DNA of 64,000 nt, from assembly GCF_014651075.1 (NCBI RefSeq), contig NZ_BMWE01000002.1, forward strand, positions 124,001-188,000. The letters run 5' to 3'. The DNA is from Streptomyces djakartensis (GTDB lineage: Bacteria > Actinomycetota > Actinomycetes > Streptomycetales > Streptomycetaceae). Both the position numbers and the translations under genes were made by a program. The notes beneath the pieces were generated by a model. It did no database searches, had not been told where the DNA came from, and saw only the letters and a program-made list of their open reading frames with translations. Positions 26,322 through 34,639 of this stretch are shown in pieces (position 1 is the first letter of the stretch; each line of letters opens with the position of its first letter).

Positions 26322-29300
26322 CGCGGCGGGCTCCCTCGGGGTCGTAGAGGACGGGGCTCGCGACGGTCACCGGGACCAGCCGGTCGCCCACGGGGGCGTA
26401 GAGCCGCTCGCCGATGCGGTCCCGGCCGCCCTTGACCAGCGCGAGCGCGAAGGTCCGGCCGAGGGCCGCGCTGCGGTAGCTGGACGTGACGTGACCGAGC
26501 ATCGGGACGGGCGGCGCGGGCAGCACACTGCCGGCGACCAGCTGCGTGCCCTCGGGGAGGAACGCGCCCGGGTCCTCCGGGAGCAGTCCGACCAGGTGCT
26601 TGCGGTCGCGGCGGGCGGTGTCGGCACGGGCGAAGGAACGCTTGCCGATGAAGTCGGGCTTCTTCCTGGACACCGCCCAGCTCATGCCGAGGTCCTGCGG
26701 CGTCACCGTACCGTCGGTGTCCTGGCCGACGATCGGATAGCCCTTCTCCGCGCGCAGCACGTGCATGGTCTGCGTGCCGTAGGGGGTGATGCCGTACGGG
26801 GCGCCCGCCTCGTACAGCGCTTCCCACAGGGCGAGGGCCTCCCACGGCGACACGTTGATCTCGTAGGCGAGTTCACCGGAGAAGCTGATCCGGCAGACCC
26901 GTGCGTCGATGCCCGCGACTGCCGTGTCCCGCCATGCCATGAACGGGAAGTCGTCATTGTGCACGGCCAGTTGCGGCGCGAGTGAGCCGAGCACGGCGCG
27001 CGACTTCGGACCGACCAGGGCGACGGTGGCCCACTGCTCGGTCACGGAGGTGCAGTGGACCCTCAGCCCGGGCCACTCCGTCTGGAGCCACTCCTCCATC
27101 CAGTCCAGCACGGCCGCGGCGTTGCCCGTGGTGGTGGTGACAAGGAAGCGGTCCTGGTCGAGGCGGATGACGGTGCCGTCGTCGAAGACCATCCCGTCCG
27201 GGCGGCACATCACGCCGTAGCGGATCATGCCGACCTTCAGGGTGCTCATCATGTTGGTGTAGAGCAGGTCGAGGAAGACGGCGGCGTCCGGGCCCTGGAC
27301 GTCGATCTTGCCGAGGGTGGAGGCGTCCATGAAGGCGACGCCCTCGCGGGCGGCGGCGCACTCGCGCAGCACGGCCGCCTCCATGTCCTCGCCGTCACGC
27401 GGGTAGTACCAGGGCCGCTTCCACTGGCCGACGTTCTCGAACAGCGCGCCGTGGGCGGCATGCCACTCGTGCAGGGCGGTCGTGCGGACCGGGTCGTGCA
27501 GGGCGCCCCGGTCGCGGCCGGCGAGGGTGGCGAAGGAGACGGGGGTGTAGGGCGGGCGGAACGTGGTCGTGCCGAGGGCCGAGATGTCCACCCCGAGCAG
27601 TTCGGCGACGACGCCACTCGCCAGCACGCCGGAGGTCTTGCCCTGGTCGTTGGCGGTGCCGGCCGTGGTGTAGCGCTTGGTGTGCTCGACCGAGCGCATC
27701 CCGGCACCGGTGGCGCGGGCCAGGTCGTCGACGGTGACGTCCCGTTGGAGGTCGACGAACCGGGGCGCGCCCGGGGCGCCGGGGACGACGTACACGTGCA
27801 TGGGGGGCGTCCGCCGGGGCTGTGCGGGCACGTACGGGAGGCCGGGGGTTGCGGGGGCGTAGCCCTCGGCCTCGACGGCTCGGGCACCGGCGGCCGCGCC
27901 CTGCGCCAGCGCCGCGGCCAGGTCCAGCGTGCCGTTCGCGCCGCCCGCGACCTCGACCGCCTGACGGCAGGTGTCGGGGACGAACGAGCCCAGCGTCTCG
28001 TCGTGGCGCAGTGTGCCGCCCGCCTGGCTGAACAGGTGCGCCACCGGGTTCCAGCCGCCGGAGACCAGCAGCAGGTCGGCGGCGAACTCCCGTTGCCCGG
28101 TGGACTCTCCGTACGGGGCGACGGTCACGGCGGTGAGGCGCGCCGCGCCCTGAGTGCCGGTGACGGCGTGTCCGGTCAGCACCTCGATGCCGGCCGCCCT
28201 GGCCCGCTCGGCCCATTCCCCCGCGTCGGGGCGGGTGTCGACGATCGCCGCGATGCCGACGCCCGCCGCGGCGAGGTCCAGGGCGGCGGCGTACGCGCTG
28301 TCGTTGGTGGTGAACACGACGGCGTGACGGCCGGGCAGGACACCGTACTTGTTGAGGTAGGCGCGCACCGAGGCGGCCAGCATCACACCGGGACGGTCGT
28401 TGTCGGCGAAGGCCAGTGAGCGTTCGTGGGCGCCGGTGGCGAGGACGACGCGGCGGGCGCGGATGCGGTGGACGCGTTCGCGCGAGACGTGCTCCGGGGC
28501 CTCGGCACCGAGGTGGTTGGTGCGGCGCTCCACGGCGAGGAGGTGGTTGTCGTCGTAGTAGCCGAAGACGGTGGTGCGGCGCAGGACTCGTATGTCGGGG
28601 GCGGCGGCGAGACGGGCGGTCGTCTCGGCCACCCAGTCGAGGTGCTCGCCGGTGTCGAGGAGGCTGCCGCCCAGGTCCGGCTGGTCGTCGGCGAGGACGA
28701 CGCGGGCGCCGGTCCTCGCTGCCGCCGCCGCGGCGGCGAGCCCGGCCGGGCCCGCGCCCACGACCAAGAGGTCGCAGTGGGTGTGCACGGCGTCATAGCG
28801 TGCCGGGTCCGGTTCGGTGGCGAGGCGGCCCTGGCCGGGGAGGCCGGCCGCGACAAGGCCGTCGTAGAGTTCGACCGTGGTGGCCGGAAGCATGGGCTCG
28901 GGGAACGGTTCCTCGATCTGGACGACCGCGTTGGGTTCCTCGACGCCGGCGGAGAAGATGCCGCGGGGGCGGCCCAGTTTGATGCTGGTGCCTGTCTGGA
29001 TGACTCCGTTGGCGAGGAGGGCGGAGGCGAGGGTGTCGCCTTCGTGGCCTTGGTATTCGGTGCCGTCGAAGGTGAAGGTGAGGAGTTTGTCGCGGCGGAT
29101 CCGACCTCGGGTGGGGTGGCGGAAGGGCTGGTTGCTCTCCCCCACCCCGCCCCTTCCCGAAACCGGGGGCTCTGCCCCCGGACCTCGCTGGGGGCTCTGC
29201 CCCCTGACCCCCGTATCGGCCTGAGCGGCCTCGTCCTCGATCGCCGGACGGGCTACCCGCACGGAACGTGCCTGGAAGGTGGCCGGGCGCTCCTCCCCCG

Positions 29301-29550
29301 CCCGGTACACCGTCAGAATCTCGTTCGTCGACGTGTCCCGCACGGCGTTGAACCAGCGGCGGCAGCCCGCGGCGTGGCTCCAGCGCTCGGCGAAGGGCCC
29401 CCTCGGGTTGTCGCGGAAGAAGAGGTAGCGGGCCCACTCCTCGTCGGTGAGGGACGCCGGGTCCTCCGGGTACGGCACATGGGCCTGGCCACCGTAGTGG
29501 AACTCGGCCTCGTCGCGAGGTCCGCACCATGGGCAAGGGATCAGCAGCAT
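26314..29550 (-). CDS. soxA: sarcosine oxidase delta-alpha fusion (SoxD-SoxA in one frame)
   Basis: The frame encodes delta and alpha in one chain of 1078 residues. Residues 1-~92 are SoxD (MLLIPCPWCGPRDEAEF, the zinc-binding Cys/His set). Residues ~136-1078 are SoxA: DKLLTFTFDG ferredoxin-like part, dinucleotide-binding VVGAGPAGLAAAA, and a C-terminal GcvT/folate domain. In known sarcosine oxidases these are separate genes. Here residues ~93-135 come from a repeat element lying where soxD would stop. An internal GTG at 29143-29145 with GGAAGG upstream could still make SoxA alone. Start ATG 29548-29550 has GGGAG upstream. Confidence 0.88.
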   Translation of the reverse strand: MLLIPCPWCGPRDEAEFHYGGQAHVPYPEDPASLTDEEWARYLFFRDNPRGPFAERWSHAAGCRRWFNAVRDTSTNEILTVYRAGEERPATFQARSVRVARPAIEDEAAQADTGVRGQSPQRGPGAEPPVSGRGGVGESNQPFRHPTRGRIRRDKLLTFTFDGTEYQGHEGDTLASALLANGVIQTGTSIKLGRPRGIFSAGVEEPNAVVQIEEPFPEPMLPATTVELYDGLVAAGLPGQGRLATEPDPARYDAVHTHCDLLVVGAGPAGLAAAAAAARTGARVVLADDQPDLGGSLLDTGEHLDWVAETTARLAAAPDIRVLRRTTVFGYYDDNHLLAVERRTNHLGAEAPEHVSRERVHRIRARRVVLATGAHERSLAFADNDRPGVMLAASVRAYLNKYGVLPGRHAVVFTTNDSAYAAALDLAAAGVGIAAIVDTRPDAGEWAERARAAGIEVLTGHAVTGTQGAARLTAVTVAPYGESTGQREFAADLLLVSGGWNPVAHLFSQAGGTLRHDETLGSFVPDTCRQAVEVAGGANGTLDLAAALAQGAAAGARAVEAEGYAPATPGLPYVPAQPRRTPPMHVYVVPGAPGAPRFVDLQRDVTVDDLARATGAGMRSVEHTKRYTTAGTANDQGKTSGVLASGVVAELLGVDISALGTTTFRPPYTPVSFATLAGRDRGALHDPVRTTALHEWHAAHGALFENVGQWKRPWYYPRDGEDMEAAVLRECAAAREGVAFMDASTLGKIDVQGPDAAVFLDLLYTNMMSTLKVGMIRYGVMCRPDGMVFDDGTVIRLDQDRFLVTTTTGNAAAVLDWMEEWLQTEWPGLRVHCTSVTEQWATVALVGPKSRAVLGSLAPQLAVHNDDFPFMAWRDTAVAGIDARVCRISFSGELAYEINVSPWEALALWEALYEAGAPYGITPYGTQTMHVLRAEKGYPIVGQDTDGTVTPQDLGMSWAVSRKKPDFIGKRSFARADTARRDRKHLVGLLPEDPGAFLPEGTQLVAGSVLPAPPVPMLGHVTSSYRSAALGRTFALALVKGGRDRIGERLYAPVGDRLVPVTVASPVLYDPEGARRDG
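29146..29255. repeat. Streptomyces-type palindromic repeat inside soxD-soxA junction
   Basis: Contains two identical 15-mers GGGGGCTCTGCCCCC at 29165-29179 and 29190-29204, each able to fold into a hairpin, flanked by GCCCGTCCGGCGATCGAGG-type sequence (minus strand). From memory this pattern belongs to a repeat family common between genes in Streptomyces. Here it lies inside an open frame and supplies the ~43-residue linker of the SoxD-SoxA fusion. Confidence 0.65.
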
Positions 29551-29578
29551 GGATCGGCTCCCAGAGCTTCCAGTGGTC

Positions 29579-30811
29579 CTAGTGGGCCACCGCGGCCGCG
29601 CCGTGCTCGTCGACAAGCGCGCCGGTGGTGAAACGGTCGAGCGAGAAGGGGGCGTTCAGCGGATGCGGCGCGTCGTGGGCGATGGTGTGCGCGTAGACCC
29701 AGCCGACGCCCGGGGTGGCCTTGAAACCGCCGGTTCCCCAGCCGCAGTTGAGGTAGAGGTTGTCCACCGGGCTGAGGCCGGTGATCGGTGAGGCGTCGGG
29801 GCTGACGTCGACGATGCCGCCCCAGGTGCGCAGCACATGGGCGCGGGCGAAGACCGGGAAGAGTTCCAGGGCCGCCGACATCTGCTCCTCGATGATGTGG
29901 AAGGCGCCGCGCTGGGTGTAGGAGTTGTACGCGTCGATGCCCGCGCCCATCACCAGTTCGCCCTTGTGGGCCTGGCTGACGTACACGTGGACGGCGTTGG
30001 ACATGACGACCGTGGGGTGCACCGGTTCCAGCAGCTCCGACACGAGCGCCTGCAAGGGGTGGCTCTGGATGGGGAGTTCGATGCCCGCCATGGCCGCCAG
30101 GACCGAGGTGTGGCCCGCCGAGCAGAGCGCGACCTTGCCCGCCGCGATCGGGCCCCGGGTGGTCCGGACTCCGACGACCCGGTTGCCGGTCACGTCGAGG
30201 CCGGTGACCTCGCAGTTCTGGATGATGTCGATGCCGGCGGCGTCGGCGGAGCGTGCCAGGCCCCATGCCACGTGGTCGTGCTTGGCGATGCCGGCGCGCG
30301 GCTGGTAGGTGGCGCCCAGGACGGGGTAGCGCACGTCCGGGGAGACGTTGACGATCGGGCAGACTGCCTTGACCCCGTCCGCGTCGAGCCATTCGGCGTC
30401 CACGCCGCCCAGCCGGTTGGCCTCGACGCGGCGCACGCCGTCGCGGACGTCCTGGAGGCTGTGGGCGAGGTTCAGGACGCCGCGCTGGGAGAAGAGGATC
30501 GGGTAGTCGAGCTCGTCCGCCAGGCCCTCCCACAGCTTGAGGGCGTGCTCGTAGATGCCGGCGCTCTCGTCCCAGAGGTAGTTGGAGCGGATGATCGTGG
30601 TGTTGCGGGCCATGTTGCCGCCCGCCAGCCAGCCCTTCTCCAGCACGGCGACATTCGTGATGCCGTGGTTCCTCGCCAGGTAGTGGGCGGTGGCCAGCCC
30701 GTGGCCGCCGCCGCCCACGATGACGACGTCGTAGGAGCGCTTCGGCTCGGGGTTGCGCCACAGCCAGTCCGGGTGTTCCGGGAGCTCGGCGCCGGGTGTG
30801 CGGGGGCTCAT
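29579..30811 (-). CDS. soxB: sarcosine oxidase beta subunit
   Basis: 410 residues of the DadA/FAD-dependent oxidoreductase fold: [18 protein letters not shown] for FAD binding, then [14 protein letters not shown], and [12 protein letters not shown] near the C-terminus, as in SoxB. Beta carries the site where sarcosine is oxidised. ATG 30811 overlaps the stop of a 31-codon ORF (ATGA), so its translation may depend on that small ORF. 28 bp separate it from soxDA. Confidence 0.95.
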   Translation of the reverse strand: MSPRTPGAELPEHPDWLWRNPEPKRSYDVVIVGGGGHGLATAHYLARNHGITNVAVLEKGWLAGGNMARNTTIIRSNYLWDESAGIYEHALKLWEGLADELDYPILFSQRGVLNLAHSLQDVRDGVRRVEANRLGGVDAEWLDADGVKAVCPIVNVSPDVRYPVLGATYQPRAGIAKHDHVAWGLARSADAAGIDIIQNCEVTGLDVTGNRVVGVRTTRGPIAAGKVALCSAGHTSVLAAMAGIELPIQSHPLQALVSELLEPVHPTVVMSNAVHVYVSQAHKGELVMGAGIDAYNSYTQRGAFHIIEEQMSAALELFPVFARAHVLRTWGGIVDVSPDASPITGLSPVDNLYLNCGWGTGGFKATPGVGWVYAHTIAHDAPHPLNAPFSLDRFTTGALVDEHGAAAVAH

Positions 30812-30903
30812 CGGGCGTCTCCGTCCTCGGAGAGATGGGGGTGGAGCGGGTGGTTGCCGGCAACGGCGACAGTGGCTTCGCCGTCGAGGAGTTGTGCGGT
30901 CAC
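30808..30903 (-). pseudogene. FolD N-terminal remnant, coupled small ORF before soxB
   Basis: A 31-residue ORF (GTG 30901-30903, preceded by GAAGGAG) begins [10 protein letters not shown], the usual first residues of FolD (methylene-THF dehydrogenase/cyclohydrolase), then diverges at once and stops in ATGA overlap with soxB. The most likely history is an internal deletion that removed nearly all of folD but kept its ribosome site and a coupled stop. It may still act as a translational leader for soxB. Confidence 0.55.
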
Positions 30904-30930
30904 CTGGGGAGCTCCTTCAGACGAGGCTGA

Positions 30931-30987
30931 GTTTGAACGCCCCCGAGGGGCGCGGGGAACTGCGCGACAGCCACGACGCGGCCGCAG
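30931..30987. repeat. Streptomyces-type interspersed repeat (GGGGCGCGGGGAACTGCGCG)
   Basis: The string GGGGCGCGGGGAACTGCGCG with a short CCCC/GGGG hairpin just before it resembles an interspersed element frequent between Streptomyces genes (recalled from other genomes, not searched). It sits between dmgO and the FolD remnant and could act as an attenuating or mRNA-processing site within the operon. Confidence 0.5.
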
Positions 30988-30995
30988 ACGAGAAC

Positions 30996-33434
30996 TCACC
31001 CACGAAGCCGGGACATCGCCGGATCGAACAACGGCTCCTCGGCCACGACCGCCTCGACGAACTGGTCGAAGTACCCGATGTGCACCACGGTCCCCGGAGC
31101 GGCCAGCTCCACCGGCAGCCACGCGTAGGCGATGCCCTTGCCGATGGTGTAGCCGTACGCCGCACTGGTGACGTACCCGACCGCACGGTCCCCGTCGTAC
31201 ACCGGCTCCTTGCCCATGACGACCGCCCTGGGATCGTCGATGGTGAGGCACGTGAGCTTGCGCCGCACGTCGGCCCGGCGCCGCTCCAGCGCCGCCTTCC
31301 CGACGAAGTCGCCCTTGTCGAGCTTCACGGCGAAGCCCACCCCCGCCTCGAAGGGGTCGTGCTCATAGGTCATGTCGGTGCCGAACGACCGGTACCCCTT
31401 CTCCAGCCGGAGACTGTTGAACGCGCCCCGCCCGGCCACGATGCCGCCCAGCGGCTCGGCCGCGCGCCACAGCGTGTCCCACAGTTTCAGGCCCAGGTCC
31501 GCGGTGGTGTACAGCTCCCAGCCGAGTTCACCGACGTACGACAGACGCATCGCGGTGACGGGCACGGAGCCGATGTGGGCGCGCTTGGCACGGAAGTACT
31601 TCAGGCCGGACGCGGAGAAGTCGGCGTCGGCGAGCGGCTGGAGGACGTCACGGGCGCGCGGTCCCCACAGGCCGACGCAGCAGGTGCCGGGGGTGATGTC
31701 GCGGACGTGGACGGTGCCGTCGGTGGGGAGGTGGCGGGTGAACCAGTCGAGGTCCAGGTTGCCGTTGGCGCCTACCTGGAAGAGGTCGGGGGCGAGCCGG
31801 GCGACGGTGATGTCGCTGCGGAGCCTTCCGTCGTGGCCGAGGAGCAGCGTGTACGTCACCGAGCCGACGGACTTGGCGACCTTGCCGGTGCACAGCCGCT
31901 CCAGGAACGCGCCGGCACCGCGACCGCCGACCTCCAGCCGTTTGAGTGCCGTCATGTCGTACATGGCGACGGTCTCACGGGTGGTCTGGGCCTCGGCGGC
32001 GACGATGGGCGACCAGTACCGCGCGGCCCAGTCGTTGGGGGTGACGATGGAACGGCCTTCGACCAGGCCCGCGTTGGCCTCGTACCACTGGGGCCGCTCC
32101 CAGCCGTTCGCCTCGAGGAAGACGGCGCCCAGCTCCTGCTGGCGGGGGTGGAAGGGGCTGGTGCGGATCGGGCGCGGGTCGCCCGGCGGCTGGAGGGGGT
32201 GGAGGATGTCGTAGACCTCGGCGAAGTTCCGGCAGTCGCGGGCCAGGACGTACTCCGGCGACAGCTGGTGCGGTTCGAAGCGGTTGACGTCGCACTCGTG
32301 CAGGTCGAAGGAGGAGCAGTAGCCGTCGACCAGCCACTCGGCCATGGCGCGGCCGACGCCCGCGGAGTGCGTGACCCAGACGGCTTCGGCGACCCAGAAG
32401 CCCTTGACGTCCGGGGATTCGCCGAGCAGGGGCAGGCCGTCGGTGGTGAAGGAGAACAGGCCGTTGATGCCCTCCTCGACCTTGGCGTCCTTCGTCGCGG
32501 GAAGCAGGGACCGGGTCTCGCTCCAGGCCTCCTCGAAGTCCTCCTCGGTGAACTTCAGGACGGAGGGCATGTCGTCGGCCTCGTCCACGGAGAGGATGTC
32601 GTCGGCGCAGACGGGCATCGGGCGGTGGCCGTAGTAGCCGATGCCGAGGCCCTCGAAGCGGTCGCGGTAGTAGAGGTCGGCGTCCTGGTGGCGCAGGATC
32701 GGGCGGACCGCCTCCTCGGTCTGGCCCGCCAGGGCCGGTACCGGGCCGGTCCAGGCGAGCTGGTGGGCGAGCGGCGTGAGCGGGAGGTTCATGCCGGCCA
32801 TGCGGGCGATCCTCGGGCCCCAGATGCCGGCGCAGCACACGACGATGTCGGCGGGGATCTCACCCTGGTCGGTGAGGACGCCGGTCACCTCCCCCTCCGC
32901 CCGCTGGACGTCGAGGACTTCGTGCCGGGCGAGGAACCGCACGCCGCGCTCGGTGGCCCGGCGGATCTGTGCCTCGACGGCGAGGACCGCCTTCGCGAGG
33001 CCGTCCGTGGGCACGAGGAGGCCGGCGAGGACCCGGTCCGGGTTGACGAGCGGGTGCTGGGCGACGCATTCCTCGGTGCTCAGCAGCCGGGACTCGATAC
33101 CCCAGGAGGTGAGCCAGCCTCGGCGCCGCCGCAGTTCGGCGACGCGCTCCGGGCTGGTCGCCACCTCCAGGCCGCCGACCTGGAGGAAGCAGGGCTGCCC
33201 GTCGACGTCGAGCGAGCGGAACTTCTCGACGGTGTAACGGGCCATCTCGGTCATGGTCTTGGAGGGGTTGGCCTGGAAGACCAGGCCGGGGGCGTGCGAC
33301 GACGATCCCCCGGTGGCGGGCAGCGGGCCCTGGTCGACCACGGTCACGTCGGTCCAGCCGCGTGCGGAGATCTCGTCGGCGAGCGCCGCTCCCACGACGC
33401 CCGCTCCGATGATGACCACCCGGGGTCCCGCCAT
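30996..33434 (-). CDS. dmgO: dimethylglycine oxidase (FAD + GcvT folate domains)
   Basis: 812 residues, close to Arthrobacter dimethylglycine oxidase (830). N-terminal FAD domain VVIIGAGVVGAALADE, with GGSSSHAPG, whose His is the site of covalent FAD in that family. After residue ~425 follow the folate-binding GcvT domains (SYVGELGWELY, LEKGYRSFGTDMTYE). It converts dimethylglycine to sarcosine and channels the methyl carbon to THF. First gene of the dmgO-soxBDAG operon and directly downstream of a strong tandem operator. Confidence 0.92.
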   Translation of the reverse strand: MAGPRVVIIGAGVVGAALADEISARGWTDVTVVDQGPLPATGGSSSHAPGLVFQANPSKTMTEMARYTVEKFRSLDVDGQPCFLQVGGLEVATSPERVAELRRRRGWLTSWGIESRLLSTEECVAQHPLVNPDRVLAGLLVPTDGLAKAVLAVEAQIRRATERGVRFLARHEVLDVQRAEGEVTGVLTDQGEIPADIVVCCAGIWGPRIARMAGMNLPLTPLAHQLAWTGPVPALAGQTEEAVRPILRHQDADLYYRDRFEGLGIGYYGHRPMPVCADDILSVDEADDMPSVLKFTEEDFEEAWSETRSLLPATKDAKVEEGINGLFSFTTDGLPLLGESPDVKGFWVAEAVWVTHSAGVGRAMAEWLVDGYCSSFDLHECDVNRFEPHQLSPEYVLARDCRNFAEVYDILHPLQPPGDPRPIRTSPFHPRQQELGAVFLEANGWERPQWYEANAGLVEGRSIVTPNDWAARYWSPIVAAEAQTTRETVAMYDMTALKRLEVGGRGAGAFLERLCTGKVAKSVGSVTYTLLLGHDGRLRSDITVARLAPDLFQVGANGNLDLDWFTRHLPTDGTVHVRDITPGTCCVGLWGPRARDVLQPLADADFSASGLKYFRAKRAHIGSVPVTAMRLSYVGELGWELYTTADLGLKLWDTLWRAAEPLGGIVAGRGAFNSLRLEKGYRSFGTDMTYEHDPFEAGVGFAVKLDKGDFVGKAALERRRADVRRKLTCLTIDDPRAVVMGKEPVYDGDRAVGYVTSAAYGYTIGKGIAYAWLPVELAAPGTVVHIGYFDQFVEAVVAEEPLFDPAMSRLRG

Positions 33435-33464
33435 CGCCGCACCTCCGACGTCGAAAGAGATCCA

Positions 33465-33500
33465 GTTGCTGTCTGCGCAACATGGTTCAGCTTGCGCAAC
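33465..33500. promoter_or_regulatory. tandem IclR-type operator upstream of dmgO
   Basis: Site 1 (33465-33481) is a perfect GTTGC-N7-GCAAC; site 2 (33484-33500) reads GGTTC-N7-GCAAC, 19 bp on. This arrangement matches the gbcA element almost base for base, including a shared GCAACTCA at the outer end. It starts 31 bp upstream of the dmgO ATG. Confidence 0.78.
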
Positions 33501-33593
33501 TCAATGTGCCCCCCGCGCATCGGCGTGTCAAGGGGTCCGCGACGCCGGGAGCGCACCGCGGGACGACAGGGAGGAATCACCGGAAAACGACGG

Positions 33594-33627
33594 GGCCCGG
33601 CAGGCTGACCGCACAGCCTGCCGGGCC
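33594..33627 (-). terminator. rho-independent-like hairpin after proX
   Basis: A perfect 14-bp stem GGCCCGGCAGGCTG / CAGCCTGCCGGGCC with a 6-base loop lies 35 bp beyond the proX stop. On the minus strand it is followed by GTCGTTTTCC, a short U-run. It would end the betB-proVWX transcript before the dmgO promoter. Confidence 0.75.
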
Positions 33628-33661
33628 TTCCCGGCGGGTTTCACACGGGCGTTCCCGCGCT

Positions 33662-34624
33662 CTACTTGATCCAGGCGTCGACCTTGCCGCGGTTGGCCTC
33701 GACCCACTTCTTCGCCGCCGCCTCGGGTGCCATCTTGTCCACCGCGATGTACTTCGCGACGGTGTTCTGGTCGTCGTTCGTCCAGGTGAAGTTCTTCACC
33801 AGGTCATAGGCCGGGCTGCCCGACTTGGCGAACTTGGCGCTGACGATCTTGTCGAGTTCGTACACGGGGTAGTCGCAGGCGACCTTCTCGGTGTCGGCGT
33901 CACAGCCCGTCTTGTACTCGGGCAGGCTGACCTTCTTCAGCGGCACCTCGGACATGAACCACTGCGGCTCGTAGAAGTAGCCGATCACCCATTCCTTGTT
34001 CTTCTCGGCGTTGCGGTAGGCCTGGATGAGCGCGGTCTCGCTGCCCGCGTACACCACCTTGAAGTCGAGCTTGAGATTCTTCACCAGCGCCTCGTCGTTG
34101 GTGACGAACGACGGGTCGCCGTCGAGGAGCTGCCCCTTGCCGCCCGACTCGGAGGTCTTGAACTTCGACGCGTACTTGTCGAGGTTCTTCCAGTCCGTGA
34201 TGTCGGGGTGCGCCTTCGCCAGCCACGGCGGCACGTACCAGCCGATGAGGCCCTTGTTGCCCGTCGGACCGGCCTCGACGGCGGTCTTCTGATCGGTGAT
34301 GTACTTCTTCTTCAGGTCGTCGTGGCCCCAGTTCTCGACGACGGCGTCGACCTCGCCGGTCCCGAAGCCCTGCCAGGCGATCTCCTCCTTGAGGTCCTTC
34401 TGCTCGACCTTGCAGCCGAGGTCGTGCTCGGCGACGTACGCGAGGACCGCCGCGTTCGCCTCGTAGCCCACCCACGGGTTGATCGCGAGGTTGAAGGTGC
34501 CGCACTTGCCCGAGCCGCCCGAACCGCCCGCGCTGTCCTCGCCGACCTTCGCGCCGCTGCAGGCGGTGAGGGTGAGGCCGAGGACGGCCAGGCCGGCCGC
34601 GCCGACTCTCCGATGTCGTGCCAT
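33662..34624 (-). CDS. proX: glycine betaine/choline ABC transporter substrate-binding lipoprotein
   Basis: 320 residues. Signal peptide with lipobox LTAC (Cys ~22), then an OpuAC-type binding domain: NLAINPWVGYEANAAVLAYV and DAVVENWGHDD, with tryptophans that usually form the aromatic cage for the quaternary ammonium group. Extracytoplasmic, lipid anchored. Last gene of an operon with proV and proW that begins at betB, so imported betaine or choline feeds the catabolic enzymes. Confidence 0.92.
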   Translation of the reverse strand: MARHRRVGAAGLAVLGLTLTACSGAKVGEDSAGGSGGSGKCGTFNLAINPWVGYEANAAVLAYVAEHDLGCKVEQKDLKEEIAWQGFGTGEVDAVVENWGHDDLKKKYITDQKTAVEAGPTGNKGLIGWYVPPWLAKAHPDITDWKNLDKYASKFKTSESGGKGQLLDGDPSFVTNDEALVKNLKLDFKVVYAGSETALIQAYRNAEKNKEWVIGYFYEPQWFMSEVPLKKVSLPEYKTGCDADTEKVACDYPVYELDKIVSAKFAKSGSPAYDLVKNFTWTNDDQNTVAKYIAVDKMAPEAAAKKWVEANRGKVDAWIK

Positions 34625-34639
34625 GATCTGCTGCTCCCT

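Noticed and set aside
29551..29616. Upstream extension of the soxD frame (22 residues)
   Set aside because: Lacks a ribosome site and overlaps soxB; MLLIPCPWCG is the normal SoxD start.
30753..33608. 951-codon plus-strand frame
   Set aside because: It is the mirror of dmgO, whose motifs and operator are clear; composition is Val/Gly/Ala/Asp biased.
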